Shown piece by piece: positions 16,559 through 28,636 of a stretch of DNA of 64,000 bases. Positions within the stretch are counted from its first letter, which is position 1; every line of letters starts with the position of its first letter. Made by a program: the position numbers and the translations under genes. The stretch covers positions 83,894 through 147,893 of the forward strand of contig BCHH01000011.1 of NCBI GenBank assembly GCA_001599595.1, read 5' to 3'. Source of the DNA: Beverwykella pulmonaria (lineage: Eukaryota; Ascomycota; Dothideomycetes; Pleosporales; Melanommataceae). The notes beneath the pieces were generated by a model. That model did not search any database and was not told where the DNA came from. It worked only from the letters and a program-made list of their open reading frames with translations.

Positions 16559-19362
16559 TTATCCGCCCTTCCTCTCCAGAATTTCAATATGCTGGATCTT
16601 GGGTTCCGCGTCTCTACCCCCCTCGCCATTGGCTAAATCCACGTCGCTCATCTCCACATCCCTCATATTCACCGTTCGTAAAGCCTGAGACTCCACAATA
16701 TCCATAGCCTCACCACCCACTGTATCGGAGCTGGCGTTACTCACATTGCCTGGCCAAGCGACCCCCGCCCCACCGTTGACCTCCTGCATCTCAATGGCAA
16801 TGCCATCATCATCCATATCTGTATTCGGCGTCAGCGTCGTCGAAGATTGCCCCGAATTGGCGTTCTGCTCATGGAACTGTTTCGCACTTAGTTCCTCCCA
16901 GCTGTTGTCATAGTTATCAGGGCGCTGCTCAAAGCTCTCATAAGCATCGGCATGCTTCTCCCAGTCCTCATACGCATCTTGACGTTGGTCCCAACCCCCA
17001 ACTGGCTTGTCACCCGCGGTCTCATCAAACCCTTCAAATCCATTCTGCAGTTCCTCCATAAAGAGAACGTTGTCTTTCTTAACAAAGTTCGTGAGAGGCG
17101 TAGTAAGGGGTTCGGGTGGAATTGAGGTTGCGGCTTCATTGGCGTAGATAAGAAGGGCCGTTGAATGCTCTGAGCTTGCTTTCTCGAGGACTTGAGACAA
17201 GGATAGCTGTTCTCGTAATACGTAGGCCTCTGAAGTTGCTGTGGAGTACTCGATGCGCCACCAGTTCTTAGAGTCGGACTTGATACCGGGATGGAGGAGG
17301 TAGAAGACGCTGGGTCGGGTGGAGACGCCACATAACCTATATGGATGGTTGAGTGGATGTGGTGAAGATTGCTCTGGTTGAGTTCCATCCTCTTTCACTG
17401 CTTCCTTGTTTTTTAGGCTGTCCTCCTCTTTTTTCGTGTCCTCCTTTATTTCGGCTTTGTCAGATTTCGCATCGTCGTCAATGGGGGCCCTGAAGCGGCT
17501 GGATATACCATCGAGGGCCTCTCGAATCTTTTTTTTTTCCTCGTCCAGGACTTAATAAAGTTAGAAAATGGTAAGTAAAGCTTTCAGTAGGAGCTACTTA
17601 CCATTAATTTTACGCTCGATGCTGTCATACACGGATTGTAGCTGCGAAAGGACACTAGAGTTTCTTGGGTCCTCAATCAAATCATCTTCTTTCGGCTCGA
17701 AGGCTTTCATACTCGTCTTCAGCAGTTTCAGTGTATCTATCGGTTCCGATTTGGGTGCTTTTGACGGGGTGTGATACTTTAGCCCCCGCGCCTTCTCTTC
17801 GATCTCTTTGATTTGCTCATGGTATTGTCGTACTTCTAAAAACATAGCATCAATGACGGCCTTATTCTCTTCCATGTACCGGTCGGCGTAGAACGTGGCG
17901 GGAATTTTGCAGCCCAAACTAGTGGCATCGGGTTTCGATGCACTCAGCCGCATGATGAGCACATTGCTTAAATCCACGAGGTGGGCATTTCCAGACAAGA
18001 TCGTCTCGTCAAGAACATCATAGAGGGTCAGTTCGGCGGTGGAATCATAGTGAATTACAGGCCCATCGAGAATGAAAGATTCTTGGTTCTGGCCGCCTGC
18101 GTTGACCACAGATCGGAGGACGCCATTCAACTGGGCTTGAGAGGTAACGGTCTGGTACGCCGAGCTCCAATTCAGGAGAAATTTGAGCGGTTCATCGTCA
18201 GGGTCTTCAAGATACACAGGGGACTGCTTCCACGCGTCGAGTTGCAGCAAGGAGCCAAGGCTAGCGTATGCCCGGTCTGAGTTGTCTAGAAACGCCATGA
18301 GGCGCTGCGTTTCGTGGATAAGGTCCAATTCGTAGGCGGGGCTGCTACTGAAGCTGTCGTCAATGGTACGCGTGGGTGTGGACGCACTTCCTTTCCACCA
18401 GTCATCGCCAACCCAGTAATTCGGGTAAGAGATTTGGGGAGTGAGCAAGGCGTTGCGGAACAATGGTATCGAATGAAGGATAGTCAGCAATGCTGGGAGA
18501 TAGTTGTTATTTGGCATAGGCTTGATGATGGCAGGGCCGTTCTCTTCGCGCTTCCGTGCACTGGGTGCCGCATCTGGTATGAACTCTGCACTTGTCGTGA
18601 CAGGTACCATGGCCCAGTCTTTGTTATCGTAGTTATCTCTTGTGGCAGGACCGAAAAAGGGTCTCGAGCTGCCCGTCACTCCCGATTCCTGGTTCTCTAT
18701 GCCTGATCTCTCAGTCAGCTTCCACCATCCTTATGGGTTGCCGTGGTATACAGGACGACTGACTTTGCAGGGGCGCGTCGCCCATGCGCATTGAAGAGGC
18801 TCCGGAGCGTTGGCTGGTTCTCGAAGGCGGTCGGCTGGGCGCACCACTTTGGACGCCGCTGTGAGGATAATGGTCGACACCTGGGGCATATTCGATGTTA
18901 AAGGCTATGGAGATTAGCTACGTTCAGGCGGGCAGGCCAACATTTGTCTACTTACAGGGATTCCCAGACACGTCGGGCTCGCCAAACCCTTGATATGAGT
19001 TTGCTCCGAATGCTGCTCTAACGTTAGCCCATCAAGCATTCCTGAAGGGTTGCGCATCCCTCACCTGAACCATCCCAGGACGTATTTGCAGCCTACCACC
19101 ATTCCATAGCGTCAGTACCCGCAAGCCTAGAGTATATCATGCCCACTGACCTCGAGAGCCTTGAGCCCCTGCTCATAAAACTTGTTGACGGCCGCCTCGA
19201 CGTCGTAATTTGATATCTGTGCCAATGTGAGCTCCGCCGCTCCACACAATCAAAGCACACTCCATCTCCTACCTGCAAGAATCGCGCAGCCTGATCGCGG
19301 GTGAGCTGCTGCTCCGTAAATTCCCTCACCAGATCAACAGCACCCTCATCCTGTGATGCCAT
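16559..19362 (-). CDS. Fungal ubiquitin-interaction protein (UBA-like N-terminus)
   Basis: Conserved fungal protein usually annotated as a ubiquitin interaction motif protein. Exons recognised: 19362-19273, 19216-19151, 19092-19065, 19015 to about 18955, a short one near 18890-18775, about 18710-17603, and about 17549-16559. The N-terminus (REFTEQQLTRDQAARFL, then SNYDVEAAVNKFYEQGLKAL) reads as a UBA-like three-helix bundle that would bind ubiquitin. The centre (GSSRPFFGPATRDNYD to the ENKAVIDAMFLEVRQYHEQ coiled coil) is conserved and has a fold reminiscent of the non-catalytic part of USP25/28-like proteins. The C-terminus is acidic and repetitive (WDQRQDAYEDWEKHADAYE). No catalytic Cys/His boxes of a deubiquitinase were seen, so it is probably an adaptor. 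Small 5' exon borders are approximate. Confidence 0.82.
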
Positions 19363-20243
19363 TTCCGCGAGCGTTATGTGGTTGTGGTGAGCTGGAAGCG
19401 GTGGAAGTTGGCCGGGGGAGCTGTGGCGGGGAGTTCGCCGGAGGTGACGACGCTTGTAAAGGCTCGGGCCGGAGTACAGCAAGCTCGGTAGCAGGGCAGC
19501 GACTGCCTGGAATGGGGCTAAAAAAGCTAGCTCACGGCGTTTGTCGTGTGTGGAAGAGCGCGCAGGTAAAGTCCATTGAGTGCTTGGATGATTGATTGTC
19601 CAGCACGGAGAGCTCCATGACGCTACCAAAGTCCGTGCTCAGGTGCTCCACCATGCAGATGGTACCTGGATACGAGGAAGCAAACATCTACTCCAGCAAT
19701 CATTTAAAGGGTAGTGAAAGTTCCTCTGGCAGATGCAATAAGGCTTTGTTATGCTACCTTGGCCCTTTTGCCCTCTGGCCATAATTGCGTATTTGTTTTT
19801 CCCACTAAAAACTATCTCCTTCATGCTTGGATATGACCCGCATGAACGTATCGCGAACCACGTAGACGTAAAATCTGATAAACTGCATATTCCCACCTCC
19901 GAAGAGAGAGATCTGCGAAAAGCCCCCCCAGAAGGGCGTAAATCACTACTGCCAGATCCAGTAGGGTTTTGTAACATAAAGTCAATATTTTTGTCCCTTA
20001 GTTGTATCCATGTCTGTAACATCCTCAGACATGAGAAGATGCCGTACGCATCCTTCTCGCAAACTCCAACGCATCTAGGTATCTCTTCCAACCCTCTGCA
20101 GCGGAGTGTGTGATATGCAAAAATCTATGGATTCAACACGTTATACAATATATGGTCTACAAGCATGCACTCCAATCGTCACATATTTTCTTCCTTGGAT
20201 TTTGACGGCTCTCTTTCCGAAGGCCTCCACGATATGTGCCTGC
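19363..20243. other. Intergenic, promoter of the ubiquitin-interaction gene
   Basis: 880 bp between two same-strand genes. The right half is AT-rich and probably holds the 3' UTR of PET127. Nothing else is supported. Confidence 0.5.
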
Positions 20244-22665
20244 TTACTGGTGCATTGCTTCAAGCCTCGGTCCCATTTCCTGCATGACCTTATTAGACCC
20301 AGGGCCAAGGGGTCGATACACCCGCTTGCCTAGCTGCTCATCGATCTTGTCCTGTTCTTCCCTCCAGGCCCTCCCCCTCTGCGTGTACCTGTTAATTTGC
20401 TGCCGATAAAGCTGGAGACCAGCGGCTTCTACTTCATTGTTCCTGTCAAACAGCGCCTTGCGTCGCGCTCTCAGATTCTCGAAGGTTCGTCTTTGTAAGT
20501 CGGGGTTAATGTCTTGAATCAGGTATTCGATAGAATAGACGTCCTCGGGTGTCAATGCAGTAGGGCGATCCACATATTCCCCATTGACCCGATTGCGACT
20601 CATCAATTTCCAACCCATCAAGGGCCCCTCCGAATCGGTCATCGCTGTACCTACGTCCGTTGGGTGCGCGTCGTCCAGAGCCACAGCATCTGATGTTGCT
20701 ACGTCCTGTTCGCTATCCTCCTCCGCTTCACTCAATTCGTCTTTCCTGATTTCCTCGAGGAGATCTTGCGCGGCGTCCTCCCCAACGCCCTTGACAAATT
20801 TCTGCTCGAACTCGTTCATCGCAGCCACGGTGGAGAGCTGTATCTCTTCTACTTGTTCGTCCGTGACGGGCTCCGCAAAGATGAGCATAGTAGGATGCTT
20901 GCCTGGGCGTGTCTCGAAATGCAGCCGAATGGACTACATATTGTTAGCCCTTCAACAGCCTCACATATGGAAATGATGGCCTTACTGTCTCAGGATATTT
21001 GGCCGTAGCACGCTGCAACATTTCATCTAATAGACTGACGCTCAGTTTGAATTCCTGGTCGCCTAAACAGGTGTCTGTTTGGCCATGCAGAATAAAGTCC
21101 ATGTCTGACAAACTCATATACTGAAAGCCGAAGATTCTCTCCACATTGTGGTAAGCCACAAAAATGCCATCCATTCGGCCCATTCGTGCTTGCAGAGAAT
21201 ACTTGAGCATGGTTGCTCTCGCCATGTCGTAATTTTCACGTTCAAATGACTCCCACTGGCCCTGATCGTACCGAAGGTGGTACCCCGCGCCTTCTTCAGG
21301 CTCCTTGTGGTTCATGCGGATTGGAAGCACAGCCCGAGTCTTGAGGTCGAAAACACCAGTCCCGGGCAGACGCGGGTCGTGTGCGTCCAGCTGTGAACGC
21401 ATCAAGAAATTCCCAAGCTTGCTGTAATGGTAGCTCTTGCCTGATTCCACTTCACTAGGCGCTTGTTCTGGATTGGATCGACGATACCTCTCGAATTCCT
21501 CAGGAGTGTTTGTCAAAAGCTTTTCCATGGAATTGCCGAGCCAGCTCATGACATTGGGCGAATCAAAGGCTTTGTCTGCATCAATGGCGTACGTACCGTC
21601 CTTCCATCTCAGGAAGATGGCGTGTGGGCCTGTTGTGATTCTTGTGAATTGAACCGAAGGTTCCGGGAATTGCCGAGACAATCCACCAAAGTTGAGTGCA
21701 CGCCAACTCGATAGCAAGTAGTGAAAGTGTTGCAGAACACCGGACATACTTGAAGTCGAGCCAGTGAAATTGACGCCCAGCTGTTTAGTCAGGGCGAGAA
21801 GCTTTTCATCTTTAGACGACGTCGTGTATGCACTGAGCGCCTCGAAGTCAAACTCGGTAACGGGCATGATCTTCTCTAAGTAGGGGTCAAAGTTGTACAC
21901 GCGTGAACGCGGGTCCTGAAGACGGTAAGTGCCCGGATTGAACAAGACCCGGTCGAGGCCGTGTGCAAGCATTGGTATGGGTGGAATATCAACATCGACG
22001 GGCTTAAATTCCAGAGCCTCGGCAGACAATTTTTGTATTCCTGCGTTCTGGTTCCACTTTTCCTCCTCCTCCCGCGCTTTCGCCTGCTCCTTCGCCTGCT
22101 CCTCGAGAGACCGCCCCTCCATGGCCTCCTGTAGGGTCATGGTCCGCGGCGCCCGTGTCTCTGCATCTTTTTGGGCCGCCTTCTTGCTTATCACGCGCTT
22201 TCTCCCGGAGACGGCTCTTACAATGGCCTCCTTTTGTGGTTTGCGTCGCTTCGACCTTTGGGTGCTAGGAGCACGAGGCGTCAAAGCTGACAGCAGATCA
22301 ATGGCAGAAGGTTCCGTATCTCCATTAGACATACCCTCCTTCAGCGTCTGTACGGCCTTCACTACCTTCGTTCCCCTCTTTTGCTTTGGCTGCTTCGGCT
22401 GCTTCCCTTTCTTTGGCGGTGCTGGTGTGGTGGACAGAGGGTCCCCGCCACTGTCCGAACTCGTAGTTGCTGTGGCCGTCGTTGGCTCCCCATCTTGATC
22501 TAGACTTGCGCCCGCTGCGGCTTCCTTGGACCTAGAGGGCTTCTTGGACCGAACAGAGGTGGCGCTCAGCAGGCGTGTCTGGATGTGGGTTTGGGGTCGA
22601 ACAGTGCTCAAGAGGCAGACGATGGGACTGCGCGGCGGCGGGGCGCTGAGGAGCCTGCGGAACAT
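20244..22665 (-). CDS. PET127: Pet127-like mitochondrial RNA-processing exonuclease
   Basis: Mitochondrial protein needed for 5'-end processing and turnover of mitochondrial RNAs; yeast and Candida Pet127 have been described as a 5'-3' exoribonuclease of the PD-(D/E)XK superfamily. Two exons, 22665-20986 and 20933-20244, flank a 52-nt intron (GTAAGG..GTAG) and give 789 aa. The chosen ATG starts MFRRLLSAPPPRSP, an Arg-rich presequence without acidic residues; an earlier in-frame ATG at 22842 would bury this signal. Residues 60-190 are low-complexity, Lys/Ser/Thr-rich. The conserved domain begins near LEFKPVDVDIPPIPML. GVFDLKTRAVLPIRM fits the D-x-K part of the nuclease core. The C-terminal exon has an acidic insert and ends in a helical region (RRTFENLRARRKALFD). 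Confidence 0.92.
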
Positions 22666-23224
22666 GAAGGGGCGGGCGCGGGGACGAAGAGGTCGTGGGA
22701 ACGCGGTGACGAGCGCACAGCGACGCGCCTCAGAAGAAATATTTTGGTCGGCCCGCGGGCAGTCAGATGTTCCGGCTTCGAGGCGGGGCACATCATTCGA
22801 CCTCGTTGGTTGCTCGGCTACACAACTCTTGCATGTATTCAATTTGACAAGCGTAGCGCCCGTAATTATGGCTCTATTTTACCGTACGAAGTATCTGTCA
22901 GGAGCAAGAAACACAGATTTCTTGTGTACCTTGCTTGCCACATTCTGAATCATGTCAACGGCCGTCACGTCCATTGGCTGCAAGGAAGTGGGCGCCCATC
23001 CCCGAAGCAGCTAGCCCGTCTGGCTGCTGGGCGACGTAATCATGCAATTCAACACCACGCCTGCGCCATGGACGTGTTTGCCGTCAGGATCAGGATGACC
23101 CGGCCGTGATGCTCTGCAGTGATTGCGCCGGACGATCGCCGCCGCCGCCCCGAAATCTGTACATTCGAGTGCGACCTCGGCCCTCATTCGTTTCTCCGCA
23201 TGACCCGCGTCGCACATCTCCAGC
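22666..23224. promoter_or_regulatory. Divergent promoter region of PET127 and the PH-LRR gene
   Basis: 559 bp separate the two oppositely oriented start codons, so it must hold both promoters and 5' leaders. No TATA-like element stands out. Open frames crossing it on both strands are extensions or shadows of the neighbouring N-termini. Confidence 0.6.
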
Positions 23225-26200
23225 ATGTCCAGAGACGGCAAAGAGAGCAGGCGCAGAAGCTTCTTCGGCGCCCTCACCGGGCTCCAGACCCCCAAGGATG
23301 ACTCCGAGCCCGCGACCCTCTTGCGCAAGCGTCGGACCGCATCGCTGAAGAACAGCCTCTCTACGGCGTCGCGCGACGACGGGCGCAATGGCAGGAACAG
23401 CGGCAGCACCACCCCGATCCCAGACTCGCCCACATCCCCCGCGCTGAAGCCTTCCCAGTCGCGAGGCAATAGCAACCGCGCAAGCTCTGTTTTTGGTTCG
23501 TTCCGCGGCCTCCGTCTCCCAGAGGATAACGACGAGGTGCTCGCTCTCAAGTCGCCTCGCACGCTCTCCATGCCCTCTCTCACCTCCGCCGATGAGACGC
23601 GCAGCCGCCCGGTTCTGCTTCATGGCGAGGTGCAGACCAGTAGTTCCATGTTTCGAAAGAAAAAGGAGTATCTGGTGCTGACCGAAACCCATCTCATCCG
23701 GTTTAAGAGCCACCAAAAGGCCTCCGAGACCTTTCCCACGTACCTCTCCCGCTCGCCCATCGGTGGTCATGAGACTGACACAGTCAGGATACCTTCCCCG
23801 TACGCCCGCCTGGGCACCACGTACCGACATAGCCAGAGCTTGTCGACCGGGTCCTCCCACGAGCTGCAGTCCACTGCGTCAGACACGTCTGGCGACCGTG
23901 ATCTCGGCACACCTCTCCGCCAGATTGTTGCAGTCTACCAGCTGGAAGATGGGAGGCCGCATTTCGCCTTCGAGGTGTCGTACCTCGACGAAGAAACAAA
24001 CCATGCCTCATCCATGACCCTCCAGTTCGGAGACCCTGACGAGATGAATGCCTGGCTCTTCACTATTAGAGAGACTGCGAATCGCTGCAGGCTGAATGAC
24101 CAGAATCCTCTGTCTGCGTACAACTCGCACCTAGCCGCCCGCGTTGTAGAGGCCGAACGTGACTATGTGCCTCCCCACTACGCCATATACAAAGTCGTCC
24201 AGCGCCCCCAAGCTAAATCTGGGTCAAGGGCATCTTCAGACGACTTGCCCAAGATTGTTGCCTCCGTCTGTTTTCTTGCCATCGGTGTCCACAAAGTGCA
24301 TCTCATTCCGCTTTTCAAGCCTCCATCCCAACGGTCATCTAGTCCATCCTTGGGTTTGCTCAACGCCCAAGTCTCGCATGGAATTCTCAACATTACCGAA
24401 TTACGGGTTAGCGAGGTAGATGATTCATTCGAATTGACCTTTCGGTAGGTGGTGAACCTGAATACGATAACCCCCAATTACATTAACATGTTTGCAGGAT
24501 GCCTCTACAACGGCCCAAGGTGCTCCACTTGGCATCTCTTGCCTCTCACGACATTGCCGTTCGGCTGCGCCAAGTCGAGGAAAATCTGAGACCTGAATGG
24601 GAATCTCGGCCCTATCAATTCATCGTGCCAGACGATATAAAATACGACATCCTTAGCCGGTCTACATCGCAACCCATTGACAAAGATTCTCTGGACCGAA
24701 CTCTCATCGGCTATTGCGTGGCTTACGATGTAAAACCAGAAAATATTCGATACCAAATTACCTACCCCGCCGAGGACCAACCGCGATTTGAGCTCTTACG
24801 CCCCATAGGCCTTCGAAGAAGCCAATACACTGTGCTCGAGTTGCTTGCCATTATGCGGTCTTTGCGCTACAACGAAGGCTTCGGTGCCATCTCTTTCAAG
24901 GACGTTCATCTCGACCTCCTTAACGGACTTTGCGATGAATATGGTGCTGAACATGTTTGTACAAAAACAAAGCGAGGCACACACGTTCGCATGGATATTG
25001 AAGAATTAGGTCGATCTTGCTTGCTTGTACAAGAGGTTCGCGCACTCGCTGTGACCAGTCGCAAACTCAGAAGGATGGACTTCACTTCTTGTTTGACGAG
25101 GCGACCTAAAAACCGTTTCGAATCGACAGGCAAATCTAGAGACATCGGATGTGGCATTGTGGAGGCGCTTTTCCCCCTGTGCAAACACCAGACCACCAAT
25201 GTTGACTGGATTGCCTTGAACAATATTCAGCTTGGCGAAACGGACTTGGATTATTTGGTTGCTGCCGCTGTTGAGAGAGATTGCCACTTGCGCGCACTGG
25301 AGCTCAGCGGGTGTGGTTTAACCGATCGAACCCTGTCCCTTATTCTTGACTCTCTACGACCCCAGGAGAACACTTTAGAGGCCATTGATCTCTCATCGAA
25401 TCCTTTCCGGCTGTTACCCGCAACGTTCGACTCTCAAATTGGCGTGTTTGGATATTTGACCAAGCTCAACTTGTCTCATATCGCGCGCACGTCCGGCCCC
25501 GAGCCCTTGATCTCAGTTGAAACATTCCAAGCTTGGAGACTACAGGAACTGATTTTGACTGGGACCTCGTTGAATACGGCAATGGTTGATGCTATTGCTA
25601 GGTAAGTGATAGACTTGCCTCATTGAGAAACAACGGATGCTAACTCAGCCCCAGCTATCTCGTCAACTACAAACAATCAAAAGCGCTCCGAGAACTTAGA
25701 TTGGACCATTGCTATCTCAACGGAAAAGATGTTGCTTATCTGCTGCACTCCATGGCTGAGAAGCCGGGAACGGCTCGAGATCTTCACCTTGATGTCAGCG
25801 AGAATTATATAGAAGAGAGCCTCGACCAGCTCACTGATGCCATTGCTAAAGGGCTTGCGCCGTCTAGCTTGACCATCAGGCTCCTCGAGTTCGAAAAGGA
25901 GTCTGACTTTCGCAATATGGTGAATGCATTGACCGTCAACAATACGATTCGACATTTAGATATCTCTCGGGCTTCTCTGCCATGCGACGCCTCAGAAGAA
26001 ACGTGTCAAGCTCTAGAGAGAATGTTTGCTGAGAATACTACTCTCGAATGGTTGGATATATCTGGCGAGGATTCTCGGCTAGAGACAACCAAGCTGGGCG
26101 TGGGCATCAACAAGGCACTGAGGGGCCTTCAGAAGAACAGAACTATGCGTGTCTTGTTGATAAAATGTAAGCGACCTGAGAAGAACGTCTACACCAGCAA

Positions 26201-26903
26201 ACACTAACTCTCCAAAGACCAGAAGCTTGGACTGCAGGGCGCAAGTACTCTGGCAGATGTCCTCAAAGTCAACACTACTCTCGAACAGCTTTACTGCGAA
26301 AACAACGGGATCACACTAGGTGGCTTCACTGACCTCGTGAATTCACTTCATCGGAACACGACTCTGTTATATCTCTCTACGATGCAAGAAAGTCGACAGA
26401 TGGCCCTCAAGCAGACTGAAGATCAGGTCAAGCAAATGCGAGACGACGTATCGATGCATGCACAAACAAGGTCTGCTTCAGTCCGCAGCAAGATTGCCAG
26501 CAAAGTCTCAGGAAAGGCACCAAGGGAACGAATACAGTCGATGGGGTTGTCAGACCAGGATATCAAGGCAGCGCTTGGCCTCGTTGATGAGAGCTGGGAG
26601 CGGCAGGAATATCGGCTTCAACAGTACCTACAGCGCAACTACAACCTCGCGAACGGTATTCCGACAACGATGGAAGTCGATGATGAAGAGTTCGAACGCC
26701 CAGACACGGCAACGAGTCTGAGCCGGATAGTTGAGAAGGTCAAACTCGAGAGCACTCCTACAGCTGAAAAGGACATGCAGCTTGGAAGCGTAACAGAGGA
26801 GGGATATCACATGACACTGACACCGCCGGAAAAGGATTTCGAAATATCCTTCTCGTCGAACCGGGCTCATACCTGGGAATCACCGCGGCTGTCGGGACGA
26901 TAA
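23225..26903 (+). CDS. PH domain plus leucine-rich-repeat protein
   Basis: Large fungal protein joining a pleckstrin-homology-like domain to leucine-rich repeats, an order reminiscent of CARMIL-type proteins. Four exons (23225-24444, 24498-25601, 25655-26166, 26218-26903) with introns of 51-53 nt give 1173 aa in consistent phase. Residues 1-120 are Ser/Arg-rich and disordered. The PH-like domain spans roughly 125-300 (LLHGEVQTSSSMFRKKKEYLVLTETHLIRF, then AFEVSYLDEE and WLFTIRETANRC). Between 300 and 600 is a conserved helical region; LRRs run from about 640 to 1010 (LRALELSGCGLTDRTL, LRELRLDHCYL, IRHLDISRASLP, LEQLYCENNGI). The tail has a coiled coil and an acidic end. Likely peripheral membrane, binding phosphoinositide or a small GTPase; that is inference from domains. 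Confidence 0.9.
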
Positions 26904-27455
26904 CGGTCGCATACATCAGAGATACATAGGCGTAGGATTGAGTCATCTGGATACGATCTCATGGCTACGTTGGATAAATGGGCATTGCATGGCGACGGTT
27001 TCTCACTCTTCGACACATTGTAAGATTTTTGAAGTGGATGAGTGGTTTTGCATTTTGGGAATGGATATTGGGAGGGGCGTTTTCCTTCTGATTGGGGTGT
27101 GTGGAGGGACATCCCGTTGAGTTTCGTGCATGCGCTTTTGGGGACGGGCTTGATATTTTGGTTTTGCGCTGCGAAAAGATACCATACCTTCATAGACAAC
27201 GTGCCTCATGGCTGGCCGGCGAATATGAATATTAATTTTATTTAACATCACATTTTATCATTCACTGCAACATATATGACTTTTGAGTGACAAGGATTAT
27301 ATAGCTAATGACGTCGTGATGTATGATTTGCAGCTCGAAGCTTATTGGCTGGCAGCGATCTTTGCATCAAGAGCAACCGTTCTCCGCCTACACGACACCA
27401 CCACTACCACCACTCTACCCCCACTCTGGTAGACGGATGCCAGTACCCAGACGAC
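26904..27455. other. Intergenic, tandem plus-strand genes
   Basis: 552 bp containing the 3' UTR of the PH-LRR gene and the promoter of the small membrane protein gene. AT-rich around 27230-27310. No independent feature seen. Confidence 0.5.
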
Positions 27456-28267
27456 ATGGTAAGGAGACATGGTGACTTACGCAATGACGCGGAGACAAAT
27501 GAGGCTGCGTGGGAAGCAGCAAGAGGAGCGGTTTGGGGGAGCACGAAGGTATGCATCTTGTTTAGTTCCTTCGTCAAGTGGTTTTCCATCTCTACAATCC
27601 TTCATTTAATGATGCGTTTCTCTGCGAGAGAACTCCCTTTGAATAATCAAGTCCGCCTTCCATTTTGTTCCGTTACTCCGATATTTGAAAGTTTCATCTC
27701 CATCAATTCCGAGTTGAACCATAGCCTTTCGACGAAAGCATGAAAGAGAGAAACAGGTCGGAGTGTGCAATGCGGGGATGAGTCTCTGCTGACGCGGATG
27801 CGTATAGTGGGGAGCTTTTGCGGCGGTAGCAGCGGGCACGGCGTATGCCTTCTCTCCTCTCTATCGAGGTCTCACGATCCAATTCAAAGTGTAAGGAACT
27901 CCTCCCTTCCCAAACTTGATTGTTCCGCCCTTGTAGTCGACACGAATGCACTTGTACTGGTCAAACCCCTTACGGCCTAAGACTCTCTTTCCGAGAGTCT
28001 CCCATCGTTGCGTTTTCTCTTCCCTTCTCCGCCCCCACTTTCCACCCAGTAACTCCCCATAGTTACATCCAAATGAGCGGCATGATACTTGGAGGCATGC
28101 TCGGAGCCGACCAACGTATAATTGCGTACGAACACCGTATTAGGCACCAGAAACGGATAGCAAGGGATATGGAGGTGTGGAGGCGGTACGAAGAAGAGTA
28201 TGAGAGGAGAGGCACGCCTGGGGTTGGTGGAGAGGGGAATGTGAAAGGAAATCAGCCGGAGACATGA
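27456..28267 (+). CDS. Small conserved membrane protein, 126 aa, three exons
   Basis: Exons 27456-27548, 27808-27890 and 28063-28267 give a 126-aa protein with matching phases. It starts MVRRHGDLRNDAETNEAAW and contains a hydrophobic stretch in exon 2 (WGAFAAVAAGTAYAFSPLY) that would form one membrane helix, a second moderately hydrophobic segment at MSGMILGGMLGAD, then a basic amphipathic helix (RIRHQKRIARDMEVWRRYEEEYE). I know this pattern from small fungal proteins without a named function; a mitochondrial inner-membrane location is plausible but unproven. The introns (259 and 172 nt) are long for this genome and the coding parts are short, so ab initio annotation may miss it. An upstream in-frame TTG-started extension adds a His-rich segment without support; the ATG at 27456 was preferred. 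Confidence 0.72.
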
Positions 28268-28636
28268 GTGTAGAATTGTATGGTTCTCCTTTGGGTGTCG
28301 AACATGGTTGCTGTGCTAGTGGGATTGAGTCTGTATGATACAATTTCAAGTTGAGTCGCGTCTGGAGAAGCTGTAAGATATCAACTTGTGATCATTCCAA
28401 TCGCTTTCCTATCCATTGCACTCCAGAGCATGGAGGAGAGACCGTGGTCCGAACTTTGCTATCAGCCAATCAGGCACGCACGGATTAATTAGCGCCGTTC
28501 CAGCCCCGCCGCTTCCTGCGACCAAAGGCCACTTTTCGTTTCCTTTATTGCTTCTCCAGGCTGCACCCGCAGCTCCTCACCCATTGCAGCACACTTAACG
28601 CCATACATTCGTTCAACACTCCCACAACAGCCCATC
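28268..28636. other. Intergenic, promoter of the derlin gene
   Basis: 369 bp. CT-rich and CA-rich sequence directly before the ATG at 28637 looks like a fungal 5' leader. Nothing else seen. Confidence 0.5.

Noticed and set aside
21929..22498. 189-codon plus-strand open frame rich in Ser and Cys
   Set aside because: Antisense to the low-complexity N-terminal part of PET127.
22666..22842. Earlier ATG for PET127
   Set aside because: The extra 59 residues would precede and mask the Arg-rich mitochondrial presequence.
23090..23860. 256-codon minus-strand open frame
   Set aside because: Antisense to the start of the PH-LRR gene, Gly/Arg-rich as expected for a shadow of Ser/Arg-rich coding DNA.
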